DNA of 64,000 nucleotides, taken from the NCBI GenBank assembly GCA_905478335.1, contig CAJQIC010000029.1, forward strand, positions 1 through 64,000, in the 5' to 3' direction. Under the pieces are notes generated by a model. The model was not told the origin of the DNA. It searched no databases and was given only the letters and a program-made list of their open reading frames with translations. Made by a program: the position numbers and the translations under genes. Source of the DNA: an uncultured Bacteroidia bacterium (GTDB taxonomy: Bacteria > Bacteroidota > Bacteroidia > NS11-12g > UBA9320). Below are positions 51,968 through 61,020 of the stretch, in pieces (the first letter of the stretch is position 1; the number at the start of each line of letters is the position of its first letter).

Positions 51968-54160
51968 ATGTCAAAAACACTCTTCATAGGTTCATTCCCT
52001 AAAGAAACAAAAGGAGGCAGTTCTACGGCTTGTTTGCTCTTATTACAGTCTGAACCATTTTCAGGTGAGAACATAATTTTACTAGATTCTACACTTGATA
52101 ACATCTCGAATAACGTGCTCGCTTCCAGGATATGGCGTGCAGTTAAGCGGTTTGGAAAATTAACACGCATAATTTTCACGAATCGGCCTAAAGTAGCTTT
52201 GATTACCTGTGGTCATGGGTGGAGTTTCTTTGAAAAAGGCATGATGTTACTTTATCTAAAGTTGTTTGGTGTTCGGTCGGTCATTACGCCAAATTCTGGA
52301 CTAATACTTGGTAGTTTTAAATCAGGAATCTTTAGGAGTTACTTTAAATTAATTGTTCGGAACTCAAAATATGTAGTTTGTCAAGGTAAGTATTGGTTAG
52401 AAATTTTTACAAACTATACAAGTGACCCAAAGAAACTTGTTGTAATAAAAAATTGGTTAGCACCTGAGTCAATTGCCAAACCCCTTCCACCCTTTTTAAT
52501 AAAAGAAAGAAATATTATCCATCTTGTTTACTTGGGCTGGATTGAAGATTATAAGGGTCTCGATGACTTGTTAAAGGCAGTCGCGCTATGTAAACAAACT
52601 GTACAGCTAGACATTTGGGGTGAAGGAAGCTATAAGGCAGAGGTAATTGAGCAAATTGAGCAGCTAGGTCTCGCTAGTAATGTTAAGTTGAAAGGATGGG
52701 CGTCTGAGAAAGACAAATCAGAGATTTATCAAAATCATCCAATCGCAGTATTGTCGTCTCATTATGAAGGTATGCCAAATGTAGTTCTTGAAGCAATGGC
52801 AAATGGTTTACCTGTGATTGCTTCCAACATTTCTACGCTGCCAGAAGTGGTAACACATAATGAAAATGGACTCTTATTTACACCTGGTAACGTAGAGGCC
52901 TTAGCGCGTTCTATTGATACATTAGGATCTGATATACTGCTTCAGCAACGATTCCGTGAAAATGCAAAGTCTTCATTGGACAGCTATGACTTAAGCAAAG
53001 CTGCAATGAGATTGGCTAAGCTGGTCTATGAAGATAAAAGGAAGGTATTGATGTTAACGGATTGGTTTGCACCAGCCTTTCGCGCAGGTGGACCAATAAA
53101 ATCTTGCAATAATATTGTTAAATCGCTAGGTAGTGATTTAAATATCAAGGTATTGACATCTATTTATGATTTAGGTGATGTCAAACTCTCGGTCACGAAA
53201 AATAAGTGGACACCTTACCAGCAAGCGTCGGTGTTTTATGCTGGAAGTTTTATAGAATATACACGTAAAATGATCGGTGTATTTTTGTTTTGGAGACCAC
53301 ATAAAATCCACATTAATGGAATTTTTTCAATAAAATCGTCAATAATTCCTTTGATCGTTACAAAATTAAGTGGACAAAGAAATAAAGTAATACTGAGTCT
53401 AAGGGGTATGCTGATGCCATCTGCTTTGCACATCAAATCAAAGAAGAAACGTATCTATTTAAAAATTGCTAAATCCTTGGGGTTGTTTAAGAATATCACT
53501 GTTCACACCACGAATATGGATGAACTGGAACTGAGTAAAACCACATTAGCAAGTTTTAGAAACGTAACTCTACCAAACCTCCCTGAGTATACGAACCAAT
53601 CCATTTCATTTAAACATAAAGCACAAGGAGTATTAGATATCGTCATAGTTGGTCGTGTCCATGAAATAAAAAATATTCACCTCTTGGCTACGTTTTTAAC
53701 TCACGTTAGCGGAAAAACGCATACGACACTTATCGGCCATCTAGAGAATATTGAATATTTACGCACCATCGAGCAGTCTTTTGAACGATTACAACAGCAT
53801 GAATTCAGGTACTTAGGTGAAGTTAACGGACAAGAGGTAAAGGAAATAATTAAACAAAATCATATGTTATTTCTTCCCTCGCAAAGCGAGAATTATGGCC
53901 ACGCAATAGTTGAATCATTGAGCCAAAATAGACCCGTTATTATCAGCGACAAAACCCCTTGGCAAAACCTGGAAACCCACAATGCAGGCTTTAGCCTTGA
54001 TTTAAAGGATGAAGACTCTTTCATACAAGCTCTTCAAAAGATGGTTGACCTTAATCAAGCGGAATTCAATAATTACATGAGTGGGGCTAAAAATTACTGT
54101 GACGAGGTTGTTTTTAAAAATCAAACCAAAGACGACTATCTAGCACTATACCAAGAATAA
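51968..54160 (+). CDS. Two-domain glycosyltransferase (GT4-GT4 fusion)
   Basis: About 730 residues from the ATG at 51968 (MSKTLFIGSFPKE). Domain 1 (about 1-358) is a full GT4: GGSSTACLLLL, VYLGWIEDYKGLDDLLKA and YEGMPNVVLEAMANGLPVIAS. Domain 2 starts at about 362 with KVLMLTDWFAPAFRAGGPIKS and has IVIVGRVHEIKNIHLLA and SQSENYGHAIVESLSQNRPVI. No stop or restart lies between them. It probably adds two sugars in sequence. The second carbamoyltransferase starts 35 bp later. Confidence 0.87.
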   Translation: MSKTLFIGSFPKETKGGSSTACLLLLQSEPFSGENIILLDSTLDNISNNVLASRIWRAVKRFGKLTRIIFTNRPKVALITCGHGWSFFEKGMMLLYLKLFGVRSVITPNSGLILGSFKSGIFRSYFKLIVRNSKYVVCQGKYWLEIFTNYTSDPKKLVVIKNWLAPESIAKPLPPFLIKERNIIHLVYLGWIEDYKGLDDLLKAVALCKQTVQLDIWGEGSYKAEVIEQIEQLGLASNVKLKGWASEKDKSEIYQNHPIAVLSSHYEGMPNVVLEAMANGLPVIASNISTLPEVVTHNENGLLFTPGNVEALARSIDTLGSDILLQQRFRENAKSSLDSYDLSKAAMRLAKLVYEDKRKVLMLTDWFAPAFRAGGPIKSCNNIVKSLGSDLNIKVLTSIYDLGDVKLSVTKNKWTPYQQASVFYAGSFIEYTRKMIGVFLFWRPHKIHINGIFSIKSSIIPLIVTKLSGQRNKVILSLRGMLMPSALHIKSKKKRIYLKIAKSLGLFKNITVHTTNMDELELSKTTLASFRNVTLPNLPEYTNQSISFKHKAQGVLDIVIVGRVHEIKNIHLLATFLTHVSGKTHTTLIGHLENIEYLRTIEQSFERLQQHEFRYLGEVNGQEVKEIIKQNHMLFLPSQSENYGHAIVESLSQNRPVIISDKTPWQNLETHNAGFSLDLKDEDSFIQALQKMVDLNQAEFNNYMSGAKNYCDEVVFKNQTKDDYLALYQE

Positions 54161-54195
54161 AAGATACCCAAAAAATATAAGTACTAAATATACAT

Positions 54196-55932
54196 ATGTC
54201 AAGTTACACCTTAGGAATAAACGCATACCATGGAGATTCATCCGCCTGTATTTATAAAGGCACAGAGCTTATTGCTGCAACAGAAGAAGAACGCATAGTG
54301 CGTGTTAAACATTGGACCGGATTACCAATAAAGGCGATTGATTTTTGTCTAAAAGAAGCCAATATCACCCTCAAAGAAGTCGATGTAATTACGGTCTCAA
54401 GAGACCCTAAAGCAAAAATTGGGGAGAAAATAATTCAAACACTAAAAAAAGGAATATCCCTAAAAGCAGTAAAGGATAGAGGTGCGAATTCACTTAAGAT
54501 CACTAAAATAAAATCTGATATTGCCGAAGCACTTGGATTCAAAGCGTCTGAAATTAAGGCTAAGTTATATTATGCCGAGCATCACAGAAGTCACATGGCT
54601 TCTTCCTTCTTTGTCTCCCCTTTTGAAGAATCTGCGATCTTGTCAATAGATGGTATGGGAGATTTTAGTTCTACCATGCGTGGAACTGGTAAAGGAAACA
54701 AGATAAAGGTTATTGACAGTGTCTCCTACCCACATTCTATTGGAATTTTTTATACAGCGATGACACAATACCTTGGGTTTCCTCATTATGGAGATGAATA
54801 CAAAGTAATGGGCCTATCTCCTTATGGCAAAGCTACCATGGTCGATCAACTGGAAGATGTTTTGATACTTCTTGACAATGGACTTTTTGAGTTAAATGGA
54901 AGATACTTCAAACACTTTACCGAAGGTGTGGCTATGGATTGGGAAGGTGGATCGCCTTCCATAGATTCAATATATTCTGAAGCACTAGTAGAGAAATTTG
55001 GTCCAGTAAGACAAAAAGGTGAAGAGTTGACTCAATACCATATGGACCTGGCAGCTTCGGTACAACGGTATACTGAAAAAGTAATCTTCCACATCGCCGA
55101 AGATTTACACAAACGCACCGGGTTGAAAAACTTGTGCATAACGGGTGGTGTGGCTCAAAATTCGGTTGCAAATGGTAAAATATTGGCAAACACTTCTTTC
55201 GAGAAATTATACGTCCCACCTGCAGGACATGACGCTGGGACTTCAGTTGGTTCCGCATTATACTATATCCACCAAGAGCAAAATACCACTCGACCGGCGT
55301 TCAAACATCAAGCATATACTGGAGCTCAATTTACAAATGAAGAAATCAAAACCTTTTTAGAAGGTAAAGCGGGAATCATCGCTTATCACGAAAAGGAAGA
55401 TGCGCTAATTGAAGCGGTAGCTGAATTACTGCACCACGGCAAAGTAATCGGTTGGTTTCAAGGTCGTGCCGAGTTTGGGCCCAGAGCATTGGGCAACCGT
55501 AGTATTATTGTCGACCCAAGCCGGTCGGACGCAAAAGAATTATTGAATAGTAAAATCAAACGACGTGAAAGCTTCAGACCTTTTGCCCCCTCTATACTAA
55601 AAGAGGCTGTGAAGGATTATTTTGAGGTAGTTGACGACGTCCCTTTTATGGAGAAAGTATATGATATCAAATCTGAAAAGCACGAAGTAATTCCAGCTGT
55701 CACGCATGTTAACGGTACCGGTCGACTTCAAACTGTGGAAGAAAAAGACAACCCAAGATATTACAGGTTGATAAAAGCGTTTAGCCAGAAAAGTGGAATC
55801 CCCATTCTCTTGAATACATCCTTCAACGAAAACGAACCCATTGTCAACACACCAGGACATGCCTATGATTGCTTTGCACGTACGGATATGGATGTATTGG
55901 TTTTGGAGAATTATGTGATCACGCGAGGTTAG
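54196..55932 (+). CDS. NodU/CmcH-family O-carbamoyltransferase (copy 2)
   Basis: 578 residues with LGINAYHGDSSACIY, AEHHRSHMASSFFVSPFEESAILSIDGMGD, NLCITGGVAQNSVANGKI, the C-terminal GWFQGRAEFGPRALGNRSIIV and LLNTSFNENEPIVNTPGHA. It is related to, but clearly diverged from, the copy at 43828, so the two probably modify different hydroxyls or sugars. Its stop is followed at once by the TTTTGGC array. The start codon is ATG. Confidence 0.9.
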   Translation: MSSYTLGINAYHGDSSACIYKGTELIAATEEERIVRVKHWTGLPIKAIDFCLKEANITLKEVDVITVSRDPKAKIGEKIIQTLKKGISLKAVKDRGANSLKITKIKSDIAEALGFKASEIKAKLYYAEHHRSHMASSFFVSPFEESAILSIDGMGDFSSTMRGTGKGNKIKVIDSVSYPHSIGIFYTAMTQYLGFPHYGDEYKVMGLSPYGKATMVDQLEDVLILLDNGLFELNGRYFKHFTEGVAMDWEGGSPSIDSIYSEALVEKFGPVRQKGEELTQYHMDLAASVQRYTEKVIFHIAEDLHKRTGLKNLCITGGVAQNSVANGKILANTSFEKLYVPPAGHDAGTSVGSALYYIHQEQNTTRPAFKHQAYTGAQFTNEEIKTFLEGKAGIIAYHEKEDALIEAVAELLHHGKVIGWFQGRAEFGPRALGNRSIIVDPSRSDAKELLNSKIKRRESFRPFAPSILKEAVKDYFEVVDDVPFMEKVYDIKSEKHEVIPAVTHVNGTGRLQTVEEKDNPRYYRLIKAFSQKSGIPILLNTSFNENEPIVNTPGHAYDCFARTDMDVLVLENYVITRG

Positions 55933-55933
55933 C

Positions 55934-55989
55934 TTTTGGCTTTTGGCTTTTGGCTTTTGGCTTTTGGCTTTTGGCTTTTGGCTTTTGGC
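55934..55989 (+). repeat. Perfect 8-copy TTTTGGC tandem repeat
   Basis: Eight head-to-tail copies of the heptamer TTTTGGC, starting 2 bp after the stop of the second carbamoyltransferase. Open frames across it are artefacts. The copy number is likely to vary between strains by slippage. Confidence 0.95.
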
Positions 55990-56084
55990 GAAAAAAAAGA
56001 TTTAGCCTTGATCTTACAACAGTTCAGTTAGGGATTTATCAACAAACATTCAATGTTTCAATTCGCCATAGTGCACACATTTAA

Positions 56085-56150
56085 CCCAAAACGCTAACGC
56101 GCCAAAGTGCCAACCCCCTAACAACCTATCCTCCCAACTACCCAACCACC
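56085..56150 (-). repeat. GCCAA/ACGC repeat, opposite orientation
   Basis: CCAAAACGCTAACGCGCCAAAGTGCC and C/A-rich followers, ending 3 bp before the GT2 ATG. It is the opposite-strand counterpart of the array at 55934-55989. The 95 bp between them show no recognisable gene. Confidence 0.6.
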
Positions 56151-56152
56151 CA

Positions 56153-56911
56153 ATGCCTCCTCTCAAAATCTCAATCATCACCGCTGCATACAACAGCGAA
56201 AAATATATCAAGCATACATTAGAGTCTGTTCGTGATCAAACTTATGCCGACATTGAACATGTGTTGGTAGATGGTGGGTCAACCGATGAAACAAATGCAA
56301 TTATCAAATCATATCCTCTTGTTAAGAACTATATCAGTGAACCAGATCAAGGAATCTATGATGCGCTTAATAAAGGTATCAATCGTGCGACAGGTGACAT
56401 TATAGGATTTGTACATTCAGACGACTACTTACATGACACGTCCATACTAAGGTGTGTTGCAGAATATTTAGAGAACAACCCCAATGTGACCGGGATTTAT
56501 GCTGATATTGTTTTTGTAGATAATTCTAAAAAAGTGCTCAGACACTACAGCTCTAGGTCATGGCGTTTTAGCAAATTCCAATATGGGAAAATGCCAGCAC
56601 ATCCCTCCTTCTTTGCTCGTAAAGAAGTGTACGAGTCCTATCTGTTCGATACGCAATACAAAATAGCAGCTGATTTTGACCATATGTTACGGGCGTTCAA
56701 AGACCCTGAATTCCTTTTCCATTACCTGCCTATTATTACCACTTCAATGCGTATGGGAGGGGCAAGTACGGATGGGCTAAAGTCCAATCTAAGAATCAAC
56801 AAAGAGATTCTACAGATTTGTAAAGCAAACGGTCTACCAACAAACTATCTGAAAATTTATTCAAAATATCCTTCGAGGTTATTAGAGTTTTTTTTTACCA
56901 AAATGAGCTAG
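56153..56911 (+). CDS. GT2 glycosyltransferase (WcaA-like)
   Basis: 252 residues. The GT-A core is ISIITAAYNSEKYIKHTLESVRDQTYADIEHVLVDGGSTD, with EPDQGIYDALNKGINRATGDIIGFVHSDDY (DxD-like HSDD). HPSFFARKEVYESYLFDTQYKIAADFDHMLR is typical of WcaA/WbbD-type transferases. It follows the TTGGC/GCCAA repeat region. No membrane helix. The acceptor is unknown. Confidence 0.9.
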   Translation: MPPLKISIITAAYNSEKYIKHTLESVRDQTYADIEHVLVDGGSTDETNAIIKSYPLVKNYISEPDQGIYDALNKGINRATGDIIGFVHSDDYLHDTSILRCVAEYLENNPNVTGIYADIVFVDNSKKVLRHYSSRSWRFSKFQYGKMPAHPSFFARKEVYESYLFDTQYKIAADFDHMLRAFKDPEFLFHYLPIITTSMRMGGASTDGLKSNLRINKEILQICKANGLPTNYLKIYSKYPSRLLEFFFTKMS

Positions 56912-56972
56912 TTTTATTACACCATTACCCTACTATAAAAACCTCGATGGAGTCCGTGCAATTGCGGCAATA

Positions 56973-57971
56973 ATGGTAATGGTTGGTCATTTTTTTTCTG
57001 TAATTGCCCCTGACCATTATATGATAAAATTCGATTTACTATTTGGACAGTCTGGGGTTGTTTTATTTTTTGTGCTTTCTGGCTTTCTGATCACCCGAAT
57101 TTTACTTAACACAAAAGGATCGAAAAATTATTTTAAAAATTTCTTTATAAGACGGTCTCTCAGAATTCTTCCTCTGTATTACATATTTTTGTTAATTCAC
57201 TACTATCTAGCACCATTAATCCTTAAAACTGAAATTCCTAATTTCAGTCTGCAAATTTATCATTACCTGTTTTTGCAAGACTTTGCAATGACGTTCAACT
57301 GGCTCTACTCAGGACCTGGTCACTTTTGGTCATTAGCAGTTGAAGAACACTTTTATTTGTTCTGGCCGTTTGTGATAATTATAACACCCAAAAAACAGCT
57401 ATTAAAAGTCATTCTTTCAATTATTGTGATTTCAATACTCATTAGAGCTTTAATGCTCAATTACAATTACAATGGTTACTTCTTTACTTTCACCCGATTT
57501 GACGCTCTTGCAATTGGAGCCATATTATCCCTTTTAGAACTTAGATATCGCTTCTCTCACAAATATCTTTCACGTTACATAATACTACTAATAGGTATAC
57601 TAATTCCAAGTGTTTTAATGTGGACTATGTTTTCAGGAAGTGGAAACAACACGATTCAAATATTTAAGTATTTGGTAATAGGTTTTACTTTCTTTTCTAT
57701 AATTGGTATGGTTCTATCCATTAAGGACAAAAGCGTAATAAATAAAATATTAGAATCTAGATTTTTTCGTTACTCCGGAAAGATTAGCTACGGACTCTAT
57801 GTATACCATCCACTCATTTTTTTAATCTTGTTAAAGTATTGCAACACTCATATCTTACTTTTGAATTTTGTCATATGCTTTTCATTAACCTATCTTATAT
57901 CGACATTAAGTTACAGGTATTTTGAAAACCCTTTCTTAAAACTCAAAAAATATTTCGTTTACAATAAATAG
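56973..57971 (+). CDS. Acyltransferase 3 (OafA/YrhL type), start unclear
   Basis: At least 332 residues with about 10 membrane helices: VMVGHFFSVIAP (catalytic-type His), FFIRRSLRILPLYY and GHFWSLAVEEHFYLFWPFV. These are typical of inner-membrane O-acyltransferases. The family's N-terminal motif continues upstream in frame (YYKNLDGVRAIAAI, 56931-56972), but no ATG, GTG or TTG precedes it; the only candidate before the stop at 56904 is ATT at 56916. The real protein may thus start there, or the gene is damaged. It is A+T rich. Confidence 0.82.
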   Translation: MVMVGHFFSVIAPDHYMIKFDLLFGQSGVVLFFVLSGFLITRILLNTKGSKNYFKNFFIRRSLRILPLYYIFLLIHYYLAPLILKTEIPNFSLQIYHYLFLQDFAMTFNWLYSGPGHFWSLAVEEHFYLFWPFVIIITPKKQLLKVILSIIVISILIRALMLNYNYNGYFFTFTRFDALAIGAILSLLELRYRFSHKYLSRYIILLIGILIPSVLMWTMFSGSGNNTIQIFKYLVIGFTFFSIIGMVLSIKDKSVINKILESRFFRYSGKISYGLYVYHPLIFLILLKYCNTHILLLNFVICFSLTYLISTLSYRYFENPFLKLKKYFVYNK

Positions 57972-57984
57972 CATCTGCTACATT

Positions 57985-58914
57985 ATGCCACCGTATAAAA
58001 TACTTCTTACTGGAGCAACTGGTTTTGTTGGTGGTCATGTGATTAAACAGCTCAAAGAAGATTATTCGCTTTATGCGATTTCATCAAAAAAGACAGACAT
58101 TGAACATATAACTAAGACCTTCTCTTGGAATGAAATAGAAAGTATTGAAGAAACTTTCGAGGCAGTCATTCACATGGCTGGACTAGCACATGATACTCAA
58201 AACAACAAAGATGAGTCTGTATACTTTGACGTTAATGTTGGATTAACCAAGACGCTTTTAGAAAATATGAAGCGCTGGAACTGTGGTCAATTCATATACA
58301 TAAGTAGCGTAAAGGCTGCTGTAGATTCTACTTCTATTGAAGTCCTGAATGAAGATTTCACTTCAGCTTGTACAAACGTATATGGTCGTTCGAAGCTTAC
58401 CGCAGAAAGGCTAATATTAGACAGTACTGCCAATATCAATCGGGTTATTCTACGACCAGTAATGATATACGGCCCTGGACAAAAAGGCAACCTGAATACA
58501 CTCGAGAAACTGATTCATAAAGGCGTTTGGTTTCCATTCAAAAATTGGCAAAACAAGCGTTCTGTGCTGTCTATCAATAATTTGACTTTTACGATTAAAG
58601 AGATACTAAATAAAAAGATAGCTTCTGGTGTCTATTATATTGCTGATGACGCTGCTGTTTCAACTGTAGAAATTCTAGAATCTATTAGCAGTGGGATTAA
58701 TAGAAAAGTCAGATTTGTATCCATACCAAATAGCATTATTCGAGTTGGACTTAAATTACTACCGAAAAGACTTAAATCATTTACCAACAAAGTCTTAGGG
58801 AGTTTGGAGGTAGATAATTCAAAACTCAAAACAGCGTTGGGCATTTCAACTATGCCGTATAACGCAGCCACTGATTTACCGTGTGCGTTTAAAAAATCGT
58901 CTGGCAATGCTTAA
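57985..58914 (+). CDS. NAD-dependent epimerase/reductase (WbpV-like SDR)
   Basis: 309 residues with ILLTGATGFVGGHVIKQL, VIHMAGLAHDTQ, FIYISSVKAAVDS and VYGRSKLTAER (YxxxK), then RPVMIYGPGQKGNLNTLEKLI. The AGLAHDT form and the position before a WecA-type transferase match WbpV, the UDP-4-keto-QuiNAc reductase that supplies UDP-QuiNAc for the first sugar. A UDP-hexose 4-epimerase is the alternative. The start is 13 bp after the acyltransferase stop. Confidence 0.83.
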   Translation: MPPYKILLTGATGFVGGHVIKQLKEDYSLYAISSKKTDIEHITKTFSWNEIESIEETFEAVIHMAGLAHDTQNNKDESVYFDVNVGLTKTLLENMKRWNCGQFIYISSVKAAVDSTSIEVLNEDFTSACTNVYGRSKLTAERLILDSTANINRVILRPVMIYGPGQKGNLNTLEKLIHKGVWFPFKNWQNKRSVLSINNLTFTIKEILNKKIASGVYYIADDAAVSTVEILESISSGINRKVRFVSIPNSIIRVGLKLLPKRLKSFTNKVLGSLEVDNSKLKTALGISTMPYNAATDLPCAFKKSSGNA

Positions 58915-58924
58915 TTTTTAATTA

Positions 58925-58970
58925 GCTAACGCGCCAATACGCCAACCACCCAACACCCCAACGACCTAAC
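58925..58970 (-). repeat. CGCCAA / CACCCAAC repeat tract
   Basis: CTAACGCGCCAATACGCCAACCACCC and following C/A-rich units. It belongs to the same family as 56085-56150 and ends 2 bp before the TTG start of the next gene. Confidence 0.6.
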
Positions 58971-58972
58971 CT

Positions 58973-60010
58973 TTGCTCATCGAATTTTCCATATATCTAC
59001 TAGCTGCCATCCTGGGATGTGTTATCTACTATAAATGGGCCCAGAAGAAGCAAATCGTTGATACGCCCAATGAACGAAGTTCACATACCCATCAACCTAT
59101 TCGAGGTATGGGCGTTGTTTTTCCGATTTTATTTGCCTTGTCCTCAATTCACGTTTGGTTAACTGGTGGAGAATATCTATATGAGGGCTCTCCGTTGTTC
59201 CCAACATATCAGGCTCTTGGCGTACTTTGGATTGGATCTGGCGTATTACTTATAGGGCTAACTGGTTATTTAGATGATCGGATAGATTTGAGGTCTTATG
59301 TTAGATTGCCACTCTACACCCTTTCAACTCTAATCGCATTAGTTCCAATAATCGTCACTTGGGACAACGGATTCATACCAATCCTTGTAATTGTTGTACT
59401 TATTATAGGCATAATAAATACCTACAATTTTATGGATGGGATAAATGGTATTACAGGTTTTTATAGCATTGTTCTGCTTGGTACTGTATACTACCTCTTC
59501 GAACTTACCCATATCAGTGTTTACATAGGAGGCTTCAGTTCCATTATTGTCTTTGCCATTACCTTTTTGTTGGTTTTTGGATTCTTTAATTTTCGTTCAA
59601 AAGCATTGGCATTCCTGGGAGACGCTGGTAGTGTATCACTAGGATTATCCGCCTGCATTTTACTTGTTTGGGCTGGGGTTCTGCATCAGCGAATGGACGT
59701 GATTGTGCTTTTGCTTGTATACGGTGTGGACAGTGTTGGAACTATAATTTTAAGAATTTTTCGCAAAGAAAACATCTTCAAAGCCCACAGAAGTCACTTG
59801 TACCAAGACCTCGTTCATATCAAAGGTTTAAGCCATTTAAAAGTGGCACTCCTGTACGCCCTTGTGCAGCTGATAATAAACATACAGTATATCGTGTATT
59901 TCGAGTATAAGAATATCGTACTTTATATTTACCTAGGCGGTTTAATATCAATTTACGTGATTTGTAAGAAATTACTTGGAACCTTGCGATTCTCAATTAA
60001 TAAAACATGA
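58973..60010 (+). CDS. Initiating undecaprenyl-phosphate sugar-1-phosphate transferase (WecA/WbpL)
   Basis: 345 residues from a TTG start, about 10-11 membrane helices. It has VDTPNERSSHTHQPIRGMGVVF, GYLDDRIDLRSYVRLP (DD motif), NTYNFMDGINGI (NxxNxxDGxxG), FLGDAGSVSLG and the cytoplasmic HAHRSHLYQ-like basic loop. It transfers HexNAc-1-phosphate from UDP to undecaprenyl phosphate and so starts repeat-unit assembly. The next gene starts 4 bp before its stop. Confidence 0.92.
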   Translation: MLIEFSIYLLAAILGCVIYYKWAQKKQIVDTPNERSSHTHQPIRGMGVVFPILFALSSIHVWLTGGEYLYEGSPLFPTYQALGVLWIGSGVLLIGLTGYLDDRIDLRSYVRLPLYTLSTLIALVPIIVTWDNGFIPILVIVVLIIGIINTYNFMDGINGITGFYSIVLLGTVYYLFELTHISVYIGGFSSIIVFAITFLLVFGFFNFRSKALAFLGDAGSVSLGLSACILLVWAGVLHQRMDVIVLLLVYGVDSVGTIILRIFRKENIFKAHRSHLYQDLVHIKGLSHLKVALLYALVQLIINIQYIVYFEYKNIVLYIYLGGLISIYVICKKLLGTLRFSINKT

Positions 60011-61020
60011 CGACTATAAAATTTGCTATTTGTGGTTTTGGACATATTGGATCAAGACATGCCACCATTGTTGAAGGGTACCCTGACGCAACTGTAGTTG
60101 CTGTAATCGACACGAAACCTGAAGCCAAAAATCACAAACTATATCCGGAGAACATTCCCTTTTTCAACAGTTTAGATTCTTTTGTAAAGTCAGGCATTGA
60201 AGCTGACGTTGTCACTGTATCAGCTCCAAATGGGAATCATGTTGAATTAGCGAAAATGGCGCTTGAAAATGATTTCCACGTGATAATTGAAAAACCAATG
60301 GGAATTAGTCGCATTGAATGTGAATCTGTGGTTTTTAAAGCTTTAAACGTTAATAAGGAGGTTTTTGTAGTCAAGCAAAATAGATACAGTCCGCCCAGTA
60401 AGTGGTTGAAAGAAGTGGTCTCCAATAACACGATTGGTGATATTTACATGGTTCAGGTGAACTGCTATTGGAATCGAGACGATCGCTATTACAATAAAGA
60501 CGGTTGGAAAGGACGTAAAGACTTAGATGGAGGTGTTCTGTTTACACAATTTAGTCATTTCATAGACATCATGTTTTGGGTCTTTGGGGATATCAAAAAC
60601 ATTAAAACCAACCTACAAAACTTTAACCATCAAAACTCAACAGAGTTTGTTGACAGTGGAAATTCAATCTTCGAGTTTGTTGACGGTGGACTAGGGGTCA
60701 TCAACTTCTCGACGAGTGTTTGGGATACCAATATGGAGTCGTCTATAACTGTAGTAGGATCTAAAGGAAGTTTCAAAATAGGCGGACAATACATGAACGA
60801 AATTGAATATTGTCACATCAAAGATTACGAAATGCCTGAGCTCCCTCCTACCAATCCACCAAACGACTACGGCCCCTTCAAAGGTTCGGCTGCCAACCAC
60901 CATTACGTCATAGAAAACGTCGTAAACACACTCAAAGGCAACGACACCATCACCGCGAATGCCTTGGAAGGACTTAAGGTGGTGGATATTATTGAGCGGA
61001 TATACCAAGCGGCGGAATGA
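60007..61020 (+). CDS. Gfo/Idh/MocA-family oxidoreductase
   Basis: 337 residues. The Rossmann domain is FAICGFGHIGSRHATIVEG, and the EKP dinucleotide/active-site motif is IIEKPMGIS. The substrate domain has NCYWNRDDRYYNKDGWKGRKDLDGGVLFTQFSHFIDIMFW. Such enzymes (WbpB/WlbA class) oxidise C3 of UDP-HexNAc-uronic acids. That would fit the WbpA-like and WbpI-like genes, though the match to WbpB itself is only at family level. It overlaps neighbours by 4 bp on both sides. Confidence 0.83.
   Translation: MTTIKFAICGFGHIGSRHATIVEGYPDATVVAVIDTKPEAKNHKLYPENIPFFNSLDSFVKSGIEADVVTVSAPNGNHVELAKMALENDFHVIIEKPMGISRIECESVVFKALNVNKEVFVVKQNRYSPPSKWLKEVVSNNTIGDIYMVQVNCYWNRDDRYYNKDGWKGRKDLDGGVLFTQFSHFIDIMFWVFGDIKNIKTNLQNFNHQNSTEFVDSGNSIFEFVDGGLGVINFSTSVWDTNMESSITVVGSKGSFKIGGQYMNEIEYCHIKDYEMPELPPTNPPNDYGPFKGSAANHHYVIENVVNTLKGNDTITANALEGLKVVDIIERIYQAAE

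Noticed and set aside
55934-55989. CRISPR array
   Set aside because: The repeats are 7 bp with no spacers, and no cas gene is present.
55869-56084. 71-codon open frame with LLAFGFW repeats
   Set aside because: It is the translation of the TTTTGGC heptamer array plus the 3' end of the carbamoyltransferase in another frame.
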